Shown: one piece after another, positions 45,703-59,913 of the stretch
Numbering within the stretch: position 1 is the first letter of the stretch
Layout: every line of letters begins with the position of its first letter
DNA from: Doris montereyensis
Lineage: Eukaryota; Mollusca; Gastropoda; Nudibranchia; Dorididae
Assembly (NCBI GenBank): GCA_037039925.1
Contig: JAXRKP010000472.1
Location: forward strand, 86,001 to 150,000
Direction: 5' to 3'
DNA: 64,000 bases
Notes under the pieces: model-generated
Seen by the model: only the letters and a program-made list of their open reading frames with translations
Databases searched by the model: none
Told to the model about the DNA's origin: nothing
Translations under genes and position numbers: made by a program

Positions 45703-48700
45703 CTGTTGGGAGAAAAAATGATCAAGACGGCATCAAAATGAGCATCTTCTAGCTGGTTTTAAGACAATCCCTGACATCAATATGATCCCAAACGAGTTAA
45801 AACAATCAATAACATCAATATGATCACACACAAATTAAGATAATTTTCACTACACTCACCATTTGTTATTCTTTTAATTATTCAATCATAGAGGTGTTGC
45901 AGAGAAACTAATGTGTTGTGAGTTTGTCATAGAGGTGTTGCAGTGAAGCTGTAGTGTTATGAGTTTGTCATAGAGGTGTTGCATTGAAACTATAGTTGTA
46001 TAAGTTTGTCATAGAGGTGTTGCAGTGAATTTGTAGTGTTGTGAGTTTGTCATAGAGGTGTTGCAGTGAATCTGTAGTGTTGTAAGTTTGTCATAAGGTG
46101 TTGTGAAACTATAGTGGTATAAGTTTGTCATAGAGTTGTTGCAGTGAAACTATAGTGGTATAAGTTTGTCATAGAGTTGTTGCAGTGAAACTTAGTGGTA
46201 TAAGTTTGTCATAGAGTTGTTGTTGCAGTGGAAGTTTGTCATAGAGTTGTTGCAGTGAAACTATAGTGGTATAAGTTTGTCATAGAGTTGTTGCAGTGAA
46301 ACTATAGTGGTATAAGTTTGTCATAGAGTTGTTGCAGTGAAACTATAGTGGTATAAGTTTGTCATAGAGTTGTTGCAGTGAAACTATAGTGGTATAAGTT
46401 TGTCATAGAGTTGTTGCAGTGAAACTATAGTGGTATAAGTTTGTCATAGAGTTGTTGCAGTGAAACTATAGTGGTATAAGTTTGTCATAGAGTTGTTGCA
46501 GTGAAACTATAGTGGTATAAGTTTGTCAAAGAGGTGTTGCAGTGAAACTATAGTGGTATAAGTTTGTCATAGAGTTGCAGTGAAACTATAGTTGTTGCAG
46601 TTGAAACTATAGTGGTATAAGTTTGTCATAGAGGTGTTGCAGTGAATCTGTAGTGTTGTGAGTTTGTCATAGACGTGTTGCAGTAAAACTGTAGAACTGT
46701 GAGCTTGTCATAGTAGTGTTGTGAGTTTGTCATACAGGTGTTGCAGTGAAACTATAGTGTTGTGAGTTTGTAATCAAGACGACACTGGTTCAAAACCCAC
46801 GGCTGACCCAAGTGTTTTTTCATGACGTTGTACTCTTACAAAAGGTACTTCACTCTCCTTTACTCATTCAACTCAGGTGTGAATGAGTATCCAGCTTTAG
46901 GTAAAGAAAGATCTTGTCAAAGTGTAAGCAGAAAGCACCTAACAGTCTCCTGTACTATATGCTAACTAGGGAGTTGAGAAGGACTTTGAATGAAATGCTA
47001 TGATGGGGGATAAGTCATGTAGAGTTGGTGAACCTGCACAATGGCTATAAATTCATATTTAGGTTTTTTTTGGTGCTTTTTAAAAATAATTTCTTATTAC
47101 ATTTACCGTACCCGTTTTAGTTTATGTATTTGTTAATTCATTGTCTTCTTTGTTCACTTTATATTCCTTTAACTGTTTATCTATTTCTAACTCTTCTCTC
47201 CACTCCTCTAATTATTTCTGTTCCTCCCATTCTTTACCCCATGTTTTCTCCAAATATTCCTGTTTCTCTCATTCTCTACCCCATGTTTTCTCTAATTATT
47301 TCTCTTTCTTTCATTCTCTACCCCATGTTTTCTCTAATTATTTATCTGTTTCTCTCATTTCTCTTCTCCCATGTTTTCTCTAATTATTTCTCTGTTTTTC
47401 TCTCATTCGTTGTTTCCTCATGTTTCATGTTTTCTCTTATTATTTCTGTTTCTCTCATTCTCTACCCCATGTTTCTCTAATTATTTCTGTTTCTCTCATT
47501 CTCTACCCCATGTTTTCTCTAATTATTTATCTGTTTCTATCATTCTCTTCCCAATGTTTTCTCTACTTATTTCTCTGTTTCTCTCATTCTCTACATTATG
47601 TTTTCGCTAAGTATTTCTCTGTTTCTCTCATGATCTACCCCATGTTTTCTCTAATTATTTCTCTGCTTCTCTCATTCTCTGCCCCATGTTTTCTCTTATT
47701 ATTTCTCTTTTCTTTCATTCTACGCCCCATGTTTTCTCTAATTAATTCTGTCTCTCTCATTCACTACCCCAAGTTTTCTCTAATTATTTCTCTGTTTCTT
47801 TCATTCTCTGCCCCATGTCTTCTATCAGCCTGTGAAACAACACAAGGATTTGTAAAAATTGCTCATAAATTATAAGGCTTATACATGAATGTCTTCTCAT
47901 TTCATTAATGCACAGCCATTACATCCTACAGTGTAATCAATGGAAAAAGAATTGCTACGACTAGAAAGAACTTATTATTTGAATAATTTGATACCAAAAT
48001 CATTTCTGTAGCACAATATTAAACAAAGTTGCGTATTTTTAAATTTTCGAAAAATTTAACCTTCTATATCTCACAAAACTCATACTGCTTAAACTTGAAG
48101 TCACGGATACATAGAACAACCCCAATTTTTTTCATGACTCTCCGAAAACTATAAGACGGCTTTTTATCGATGTAGAAAATGAAAAAATGACATAATTTGT
48201 CTTTGCGCACTGAATCGACGACGTACACACGGCCCAAGCCAAGCAGCTTGTCACTACCGCTTACAAGATCTACTTAGAAGGCGGTGCCATGTTTTGGTTC
48301 AGGATGAGTTAAACAAAGCTCTGTCACAGTAACTCTCAAAGTCAACATTTAATGACACTAATAGTTTCCAATGCAAAATTGAATGAGCTTTCTTTTGGTG
48401 GGCTGGTTTTCTCTGAGTTTCTTACGTAAGTATGGAGTGTTTTAAAAATTTGATTGCCTCGGACAAGTTCTTAACTTTAGCCTATTTTTAGCCCAATCTG
48501 ATTCGACCAATCGGAAACTATGATTTACTGAGCTATTGCGTAACGCGAAGAAAGAGAGAGGGGTGTTGCGTGAGCTTGTTTTTCATCGCCTCACCACTGG
48601 CTTTCGTGTCTGACCACCCTCGTTGGCTAGAGTGTGAGAGTACATTGTATTACACATTCTCTATCACAACACACATGGTTGGAAAGGGCTTGAATAGATC

Positions 48701-51700
48701 TGTTCAATGGTGTAAGCCATATTACGCTAGTACGTTGTATAGAGGTGAGGGGCAAGATGAATAGGATAAAAAATTAGCAAAATCTGCGACTCGCGCCATG
48801 GTGAACGGAAAAACGGGGCGGTTTGTACAAGTTAATTACAGCATTATCCGTTCATTCTATACTTACAAATTCAAAAGCATTATTTGGGTAGGAAAGAAAA
48901 AGCAAAAATCCCTCACTGTCATTATGGCCCATAGAGCCAGAGCATATCCCGGTTTCATGAAGCAAAACAGGTGATAACAATCACCTCCTGTACACGACAC
49001 TTGTCCGACACAGGTTCTTACTCCAAAGCTAGTGCTTGTACCCATTTGCCCTTGGGTCATGTAGGGAGATTGCATGTCTAGTGTCTTTCCCAAGGAGCAT
49101 AATGTCGGATCAAGCTTTGTTAGGATTTGGAACCTGGAAACTCATGATTTCAAATCCGGCAGCCTAACCATTTGGTCACCAACAGCATGGATAGGAGGGT
49201 AGATATATCTCTATGTGAGTATTCTTAAGTAACACCTAACATATCTTACAGTTTCACTTCTAACCCCCCCCCCCCCCCCCCCCCCCCGACATACACACAC
49301 ACACATGCAGAACATCCGAAATGGAAACCCCAGGCTGACAAAAAATCAATTGCCAAAATGTCCTGCCAATCTCCCAGACCAATTTTCTGGCCGGTCGTAC
49401 CTGGAGGAACAGAAAGGCCTTGCGAGTCGTGTTCCATGGGAGCCAACGCTGAGAAGTGAGCAGCATCGTACGTCAACAGCAAAGGTGATCTGTAGCACGG
49501 GTGCACTTCCAACGGCAGATAGATGCCAGAAAATGGAATCGGTGCCAGAGCCTCTCCGCTGGAACTCTTCAGGAAAGTGTCAGCCACGATGATGATAGGT
49601 CTCTGCAGTACGTGTGCCAGAACAAACACATGAAACTCCTCTAAGCTCTCATACACAACTCGTTCCTCACTTCTGAAAAAAAGAAAACAAATTGAACATG
49701 TTTCACATAAAACACACAACAAAGACATGAACAAAAGCAATGCAACAACGAGCTGGACATAAAATGTTTAAACATTTGACATCACACAGATATCAAACAT
49801 TTGTCATCACAGTCACAGATATCAAACATTTGACATCACATAAACATCGAACATTTGACATCACACTAGACATCAAACATTTGACGCCATCAAACATTTG
49901 GCATTACACAGACATCAAACATTTGACATCACATAAATATCAAACATTTGACATCACACATTTGACATCAGACAGACATCAAACATTTGACATCACATAG
50001 ACATCAAACATTTGACATCATACAAACATCAAACATTTGACATCACATAGACATCAAATATTTGACATAACATAGACATTAAAACATTTGACATTAGATA
50101 GACATCAAACATTTGACATTAGATAGACATCAAACATTTGACATAACATAGACTTCAAACATTTGACATAACATAGACATCAAACATTTGACATCCTATA
50201 GACTTCAAACATTTGACATAACATAGACATCAAACAGTTGACATCCTATTGACTTCAAATATTTGACATAACATAGACATCAAACATTTGACATCCTATA
50301 GACTTCAAACATTTGACATCCTATAGACTTCAAACATTTGACATTAGATAGACATCAAACATTTGACATAACATAGACATCAAACATTTGACATAACATA
50401 GACTTCAAACATTTGACATCACTCAGACATCAAACATTTGACATTAGATAGACATCAAACATTTGACATCACATAGACTTCAAACATTTGACATCACATA
50501 GACTTCAAACGTTTGACATCCCATAGACTTCAAACATTTGACATCCTATAGACATCAAACATTTGACATCCTATAGACATCAAACATTTGACATAACATA
50601 GACTTCAAACATTTGACATCACATAGACTTCAAACGTTTGACATCCCATAGACTTCAAACATTTGACATCCTATAGACTTCAAACATTTGACATCACATA
50701 CACTTCAAACATTTGACATCCTATAGACTTCAAACATTTGACATCTTATAGACTTCAAACATTTGACATTCTATAGACTTCAAACATTTGACATCCCATA
50801 GACTTCAAACATTTGACATCCCATAGACTTCAAACATTTGACATAGATCATTTGACATCACACAGACTTCAAACATTTGACATCCCATAGACTTCAAACA
50901 TTTGACATCCCATAGACATGACATCCCATAGACTTCAAACATTTGACATCCCATAGACTTCAAACATTTGACATCCTATAGACTTCAAACATTTGACATC
51001 CCATAGACTTCAAACATTTGACATCCTATAGACTTCAAACATTTGACATCCCATAGACTTCAAACATTTGACATAGACTTCAAACACACAGACTTCAAAC
51101 ATTTGACATCACATAGACTTCAAACATTTGACATCACACAGACATCAAACATTTGACATCCCATAGACTTCAAACATTTGACATCCCATAGACTTCAAAC
51201 ATTTGACATCCCATAGACTTCAAACATTTGACATCCTATAGATAGACACCAAACATTTGACATCACACAGACACCAAACATTTGACATCACATAGACTTC
51301 AAATATTTGACATCACACAGACATCAAACATTTGACATCCCATAGACTTCAAACATTTGACATCCAATAGACTTCAAACATTTGACATCCCATAGACTTC
51401 AAACATTTGACATCTCATAGACACCAAACATTTGACATCACACAGACATCAAACATTTGACATCACACAGACATCAAACATTTGACAGCACACTAACATC
51501 AAACATTTGACATCACACAGACATTAAATATTTGGCATCAAACATTTGACATTACAAAAGACATCAAACATTTGACATCACATCATAGATATCAAACATT
51601 TGACATAACATAGACATTAAAACATTTGACATTAGATAGACATCAAAAATTTGACATTAGATAGATATAAAACATTTGACATAACATAGACTTCAAACAT

Positions 51701-54700
51701 TTGACATAACATAGACTTCAAACATTTGACATCACTCAGATATCAAACATTTGACATCACTCAGATATCAAACATTTGACATCCCATAGACTTCAAACAT
51801 TTGACATCCCATAGACTTCAAACATTTGACATCACTCAGACATCAAACATTTGACATCCTATAGACTTCAAACATTTGACATCCTATAGACTTCAAACAT
51901 TTGACATCACATAAACTTCAAACATTTGACATCCACTAGACTTCAAACATTTGACATCACATAGAATTCAAATATTTGACATCACACAGACATGAAACAT
52001 TTGACATCACACAGACATCAAACATTTGACATCACACAGACATCAAACATTTGACATCACACAGACATCAAACATTTGACATCACACAGACATCAAACAT
52101 TTGACATCACACAGACATCAAACATTTGACATCACACAGACATCAAACATTTGACATCCCATAGACTTCAAACATTTGACATAGACTTCAAACATTTGAT
52201 ATCACACAGACATCAAACATTTGACATCACACAGAGATCGAACTTTTGACATCACATAGAGATCAAACTTTTGATGTTTGACATCACACAGACATCAAAC
52301 ATTTGACATCACATAGAGATCAAATATTTGACATCACATAGACATGGAACATTTGACTTCACACAGACATCAAACACTTGACTTCACACAGACATGAAAC
52401 ATTTGACATCACATAGAGATCAAACTTTTGACATCACATAGAGATCAAACATTTGACATCACACAGACATCAAACATTTGACATCACACAGACATCAAAC
52501 ATTTGTGATCACATAGAGATCGAACATTTGACATCACATAAATATCGAACATTTGACATCACACGGACATCAAATATTTGACATCACACAGATATCAAAC
52601 ATTTGACATCACACAGACATCAAACATTTGTGATCTCATAGAGATCAAACATTTGACATTACACAGAGATCAAACATTTGACATCACACAAACATCAAAC
52701 ATTTGACATCACACAGACATCAAACATTTGACATCACATAAATAGAACAGCACTTAGCTTACTACTGTGGATCAAAGCATTTAATTGTAAAGTGAATGTA
52801 ACAAAAGCCATACCCTGAGTGACAGGACTGTTACAGCAGCTTCTGGCATTAGACGGGTCTGGTGCACCCCTTGGTTGGGCAGACGCAAGGCGTAGAACGT
52901 TTGCCCATTCTTCCTTCCATTCAAGCTTCACTGAAAACAAGACCAGACTGAGGAAACAAATTAAATGGACTGTCAGTACGGCTCTTGCAAAAGTTAAAGA
53001 AACATATTTTTACCTTTAAACATGTCCATTCTCATCCGCATTTTCAATTCAGTGAAAAAGTTTGAACTTATCTCTTCATTATCATTTTGATTGTAAGTGT
53101 GAAGTCGAGTCTTTGCACTCACAGCCATCATGGCTTCCTGCTGATGTTTACATTGCATATATTTTGTTCTCTATTATTATGACCAGCTATGTCTTTTCCC
53201 ATTTGATATAAGAATATGGTTGAGACGTGCTCATTAAAAGTGTCTGTGATTTTACTTCCCACTTTCATCTGGACTCTTAATTATTTCAAGAATTTTAAAA
53301 AATAAAATACCAGAGAAATAAGACTTGAGATTGTTTAAATGTAATATTCAAGATTTTATCAATTGTAAAATGTTTATTTTGACTTCAGCAATTCTATTTT
53401 TTTCTTTATTTCGCTAATTTCAGCTTGTGTGAGAGTACTGGTTACTCATTTTATACTTGGCCGTGTTGTGTCTATATTAAAAGCCTTTTGTTGAGAGACA
53501 ACTCGCCACTGGACAGCTCAATAGCCTTTTTTGATGAAGACACATATATATATATCATTGGTCAAACTGTCTTGACGGGCAAGTCCACATAATATGGGAT
53601 ATGGGATTTGTCCTTCAAACGCAAACATCTTTCGTGTCTTTAAAAACGTTGGAGGCCTTAAATCACTAGAAAAGCTACAGTTGTGCACACAATCTAAACA
53701 AAGATTTCTAGGATTTTTTTCCCAGCCTTGAAACTCTAACCTCATAAGTCAAAGAAAGAGCGGACTTGTTAAGATCTTTCAAAAGGTTTACCGCTAATTG
53801 TACACGTTCATTTTGTGCACAACTGATCTTTTTTCTCCATTTACTGCATTCTGAAGACTAAAGTAGTTATCAAATTGTAATCCAAAATGCATAACAAAAT
53901 ATTTGCAGCCCTATTTGATGATTTATTACGTTTTTCGCTTCTCCTGATAAATTACATCAGGCATACTTAAGTGTTTAAACAATTTCAGTTTCAATGACTG
54001 TATCCTCCAAGTAAGATGAAAATTAGCAAATGCAATATCCCGCCACCAAATCGTGTCCAATTTAATGTAAATAATTTATTCTTTGAGCCTATATGTAAAT
54101 TGTGGCAGCTTTTGCTGATAGCTTGTTCATTTTCTGTTCAGAGGACTAGAAGATGAGTGAAAAAGATATACACATTAAAAAAAAACAACTCATCCTAACA
54201 AGATATTGGTGAAACAGAATAACACTGTATCATAAAGAAAAGGACCTCTTTGTTGACAAGAGTTTGCTGATATCGCCATCTGCGGTACAACGCATCCTTG
54301 TATCTGGCCTTGGTCAGGGTCTCATGGAGCTCTTTTCTCAAAATCAGCTGGCGGTCATGAATACCCCACATAGCTGAAATTAATAAAAAAAATAATTTCA
54401 TATACCACGTAGATAGACATTTACTAAGATAGTAACAAAGAGAAAAAAAAAATTGAAATAAAAAAAATATGCATACATACATACAAGGATAAATCTGCAA
54501 GACGATGCCGTTTTAAGTAATTTAATCAAGATGTAAGCATGTTTAGCATGGCCAAATGGCCTCCTGGGCATGGCTGTTTTAAGTAATTTAATCAAGATGT
54601 AAGCATGTTTAGCATGGCCAAATGGCCTCCTGGGCATGGCTGTTTTAAGTAATTTAAACAAGATGTAAGCATGTTTAGCATGGCCAAATGGCCTCCTGGG

Positions 54701-57700
54701 CATGGCTGTTTTAAGTAATTTAAACAAGATGTAAGCATGTTTAGCATGGCCAAATGGCCTCCTGGGCATGGCTGTTTTAAGTAATTTAAACAAGATGTAA
54801 GCATGTTTAGCATGGCCAAATGGCCTCCCATGGCTGTTTTGTAATTTAAACAAGATGTAAGCATGTTTAGCATGGCCAAATGGCCTCCTCATGGCTGTTT
54901 TTAAGTAATTTAAACAAGATGTAAGCATGTTCAATGGCCAAATGGCCTCCTGGGCATGGCTGTTTTAAGTAATTTAAACAAGATGTAAGCATGTTCAGCA
55001 TGGCCAAATGGCCTCCTGGGCATGGCTGTTTTAAGTAATTTAAACAAGATGTAAGCATGTTCAGCATGGCCAAATGGCCTCCTGGGCATGGCTGTTTTAA
55101 TAATTTAAACAAGATGTAAGCATGTTCAGCATGGCCAAATGGCCTCCTGGGCATGGCTGTTTTAAGTTCCTGGCATGGTGACCACTGTGCTTACTCTTGG
55201 TCTCAAGGATCTGAAGGCTATGGAAGCCGGTGTTGCTGTAGGCTATAAGTGCAATGGGTACCAGCAAGCGATCCCCCCCTGAAATTTACCCTGCCCACCA
55301 TATACAATGATCTCAAGATGAAAAACATGAAAAAAAATGACAGGAAAGAAGTAGGACGTATCAGTATCATCTGTTCCACTTCATGGCATAGAATCCGGGA
55401 AGAGCTCAGATAAAATGGGCTGTAAGTGTCCATGAAGGGAGTCTGCTTTTACACTGACATGTCTGTTTGAAGTGAAGGGCTGCAATTGAAAATAAAACTG
55501 TTGACTACCTAGAGAGGCCGCATGAAGCAAGCAGTTTCCGTCCCCTGTGGTAGCCATGGGCATCAACCTCTGGCAGATTTGCATTTCCGCCCACCAGTTG
55601 AGTCGACCTGAACAAATAAAGGAAAATCTGAGTAAACTTTGGAAATTCACTTACGCTGTGGATATTCGTTATAAAAGTATATACATAGCTTACATGTTAA
55701 ATAATGTACCCACGCAAAATCACAGAACTATTTACATCTACATGCTAAGTTTCACTTTTCTAGGTGGGAGAGTTTCTGTGTATAGCATTTTGGGATTTCT
55801 CTGTGTAGCTGAATTATGAATAGATTAAAATTCTATAACACAATAGAAAGTAAAAGTGAGCTTATAAAATGGCAGTAGTCAAAGTAATTTAAACCTAAGC
55901 AAGAAGAGAAACTATGGAGTTGAAAAACACCCTAGGTCGTGTGAAGTCTCAAATAATGTCAAGCTAAGTCACATTTCAGTCTAAATCAGTAAAAAAATTG
56001 TTAAAATTTAAAAAGTTGCTTTTGACTCAAGAGTTTTCTTTTCACTTGATATCTCATGAAAAACTACTTATCATATAAACTACTTATCATATAAACTATA
56101 AACTCATCATATAAACTACTTATCATATAAACTACTTATCATATAAACTACTTATCATATAAACTACTCATCATATAAACTACTTATCATATAAACTACT
56201 CATCATATAAACTACTTATCATATAAACTTATCATATAAAACTTATCATATAAACTACTTATCATATAAACTACTTATCATATAAACTACTTATCATATA
56301 AACTACTTATCATATAAAACTTATCATATAAACTACTTATCATATAAACTACTTATCATATAAACTACTTATCATATAAACTACTTATCATATAAACTAC
56401 TTATCATATAAAACTACTTATCATATAAACTACTTATCATAAAAATTACTTATCATATAAACTACTTATCATATAAACTACTTATCATATAAACTACTTA
56501 TCATTACTTATCATATAAACTACTTATCACATCAAAATACTCATCAATAGAATTTTCTTGCCATCGTTTGACATGAACCTTCTTAAGAAAGCATTATTTG
56601 ACAGAGACATTATTTAAAAACACATTTGAAAGAGTCATTATTTGAAAGAGACATCATTTAACAGAGGAATTGTTTTAAAGAGACATCATTTGAAAGAGAC
56701 ATCACTTAAAGAGGTATTATTTAAAAAGAATTCATTTGAAAGAGACTTATCATATGAAAACATCTTATCACATCAATGAATGATTTAAAATAGACATTAT
56801 TTGAAAGAGGTATTATTTGAAAAGAATTCATTTGAAATAGACATCATTTGAAAGAGACATTATTTAAAAGAGAGACATCATTTGAAAGAGACATCATTTA
56901 ACAGAGGAATGTTTTGAAAGAGACATCACTTGACAGAGACATCACTTGAAAGAGAGAAAGCAAAATATTTTGAATGAAAGACGTGCAGCTCACAAAATCT
57001 CACAAAGACAGTAGGGTAGATGAAAGTCATTTCATTTGTTCCAAAGATACCAGGGTATGATTTCAATGAGAGACATTATTTCCAGGAAAGCTCTGAGCTC
57101 CCACTTACGCGGTGAGGTTGGGAAGAACGAATGTCTGTACATACATGTTGTCATGACTTTCTGTCCTGATAGACTGAACATTATTGATTGCTTCAGACAC
57201 AATGCCTTCATTTTCAATGATGTTGGAGAATCACTTTTCAATCTGGGATCTGTGAATAAAATGTATACTTTTCATTAATGACGTGTCAAGGTTTCGATAC
57301 ACAAATATATTAATGTCAAAACTAATTTTTTAATCTAAGATAGTCTAAAAGTAAACAATTCACAAAACATGATAAAAATTAAAAAAACCACTAAGAAAAC
57401 CCAACCCATGTTTTAACATGTCTTGCCAGGGCTAACTATTTCAACTGAAAGAGCTTTTGAGAAGGAAAGCTACTGTACAGTAAAACCAAGTTAAAACTAT
57501 TGTACAGTAAAACCTAGTAAAGCTATTGTACAGTAAAACCTAGTTAAAGCTATTGTACAGTAAAACCTAGTAAAGCTATTGTACAGTAAAACCAAGTAAA
57601 GCTATTGTACAGTAAAACCTAGTAAAGCTATTGTACAGTAAAACCTAGTTAAAGCTATTGTACAGTAAAACCTAGTAAAGCTATTGTTACAGTAAAACCT

Positions 57701-59871
57701 CTTTTAAAGCTATTGGATAGTAAATAAAAGTAAACTATTGTACAGTAAAACCTAGTTAAAGGTTGTACAGTAAAACCTAGTAAAGCTATTGTCAAAACTA
57801 GTAAAGCTATTGTACATCTAAGCTATTGTACAGTAAAAAGTTAAAGCAATTGTACAGTAAAACCTAGTAAAGCTAAAAAAAACCTAGTTAAAGCTATTGT
57901 ACACCCAAACCATGTTTTAAGCTATTGTACAGTAAAACCTAGTAAAGCTATTTCAAAAAGTAAAGCTATTGTACAGTAAAACCTAGTTAAAGCTATTGTA
58001 CAGTAAAACCTACTACACATGACAAAAAACATGATGTAAAGGTGGACTAGTTCTATATGACTCATCCAATTTACTGTGGAAAGAAATTAAAGCTTTTGTA
58101 TAGTAAAACCTATAAAGCTATTGTACATCAAAACCTCAGTTAAAGCTATTGTATCAGTAAAACACTAGTAAAGCTATTGTAGCAGTAAAACCAAGTTAAA
58201 GCTCGTGCCACCAGTAAAACCTAGTAAAGCTATTCCCCATGTCTTTTGTTTCTATTCTCCAGCTATCCGCCATGTGTCTTGGTAAAACCTCTTAAAGCTA
58301 ACACCAATCTAAACCTAGTTAAAGCTATTTCCAGTAAAACCAATCTATTGTACAGTTACTTTCCTATTGTACAGTAAAACCAATCTATTTACAGTAAAAC
58401 TTTAAATCTTGTACAGTCAAAACCCTAGTAAAGCTATTGTACAGTCAAAAAATCCTACTTTCAATCTTCCATGACAAAGCAAACATGAAGGTGGACTAGT
58501 TCTATATGACTCATCCATGCTTGAATTTCTGTGGAAAGAAAACTAATGCATTTTGACTTTCAATCTTCCACCTCATCATGCTCAATCATATCTCTCACTT
58601 TCAATCTTCCACCTCAACACCAATCTCTCTAGCTATCCCTGTTTCCCTCTTCCACTTTTTCCAACACCAATCCATGTCTTTACTTTCAATCTTCCAGTTC
58701 AACACCAATCTATTGTCTTGGTGTTCCACGCCAACACCAATCTATCTCTTCTTTCCATCTCCCACGCCAACACCAATCTATCTCTTACTTTCCATCTTCC
58801 ACCTCAACACCAATCTATTTCTTACTTTCCATCTTCCACGTCAACACCAATCTATTTCTTACTTTCCATTTTCCACGTCAACACCAATCTATCTCTTACT
58901 TTCCATCTTCTCAACACCAATCTATTTCTTACTTTCCATCTTCCACCTCAACACCAATCTATCTCTTACTTTCCATCTTCCACGTCAACACCAATCTATC
59001 TCTTACTTTCATCTTCTCAACACCAATCTATCTCTTACTTTCAATCTTCCACGCCAACACCAATCTATCTCTTACTTTCCATCTTCCACCTCAACACCAA
59101 TCTATCTCTTACTTTCCATCTTCCACGTCAACACCAATCTATTTCTTACTTTCCATCTTCCACCTCAACACCAATCTATTTCTTACTTTCCATCTTCCAC
59201 CTCAACACCAATCTATTTCTTACTTTCCATCTTTCAACACCAATCTATTTCTTACTTTCCATTTTCCACCTCAACACCAAATTTCTACTTTTCTTCCACA
59301 ACACCAATCTATCCTTACTTTCCATTTTCCACGTCAACACCAATCTATCTCTTACTTTCCATCTTTCAACACCAATCTATTTCTTACTTTCCATCTTGTC
59401 AACACCAATCTATTTCTTACTTTCCATCTTCCACGTCAACACCAATCTATCTCTTACTTTCCATCTTCCACGTCAACACCAATCTATCTCTTACTTTCCA
59501 TCTTCCACGACAACACCAATCTATCTCTTACTTTCCTCTAAACCTTTATAGCTTTAAAAGGATATTTCTCTTTCTAATATATTGGATGTAATGAAACAGA
59601 AAATAAAATAATACTTGTACATTATCAAAAAGTAAAGTAAGTCCCAAGCAGAGTCCTGATTTGTTTAGGCATATGGCACAATGTGGTTGTCTGCCATTGC
59701 TTTCCACGTCGCTTTACTTGTGCCGAGTTTGAATAGACCAAGCTACCCATTTTCGCTGTTGGGTCGACAGGAGGGCCAAGAAAATTTGCTTGGAATGAGA
59801 ATTGAGCTCAGGCCTCCTGGGTGGTAGTCCGACAGTCTACCAACTGAGCCACCGTACTTTATACAGCTTAT

Positions 59872-59913
<42 letters not shown>

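Noticed and set aside
54398..55154. Minus-strand frames of up to 178 codons in OTUD7 intron 4
   Set aside because: In-frame translation of a 66-bp tandem array lying between two conserved exons.
58553..59591. Two overlapping plus-strand frames of more than 330 codons
   Set aside because: Both are the 37-bp array, which reads through all frames every 111 bp; they are low-complexity and overlap each other in different phases.
59800..59862. Functional tRNA gene on the minus strand
   Set aside because: Good box A, but box B is degenerate and a SINE-like body follows.
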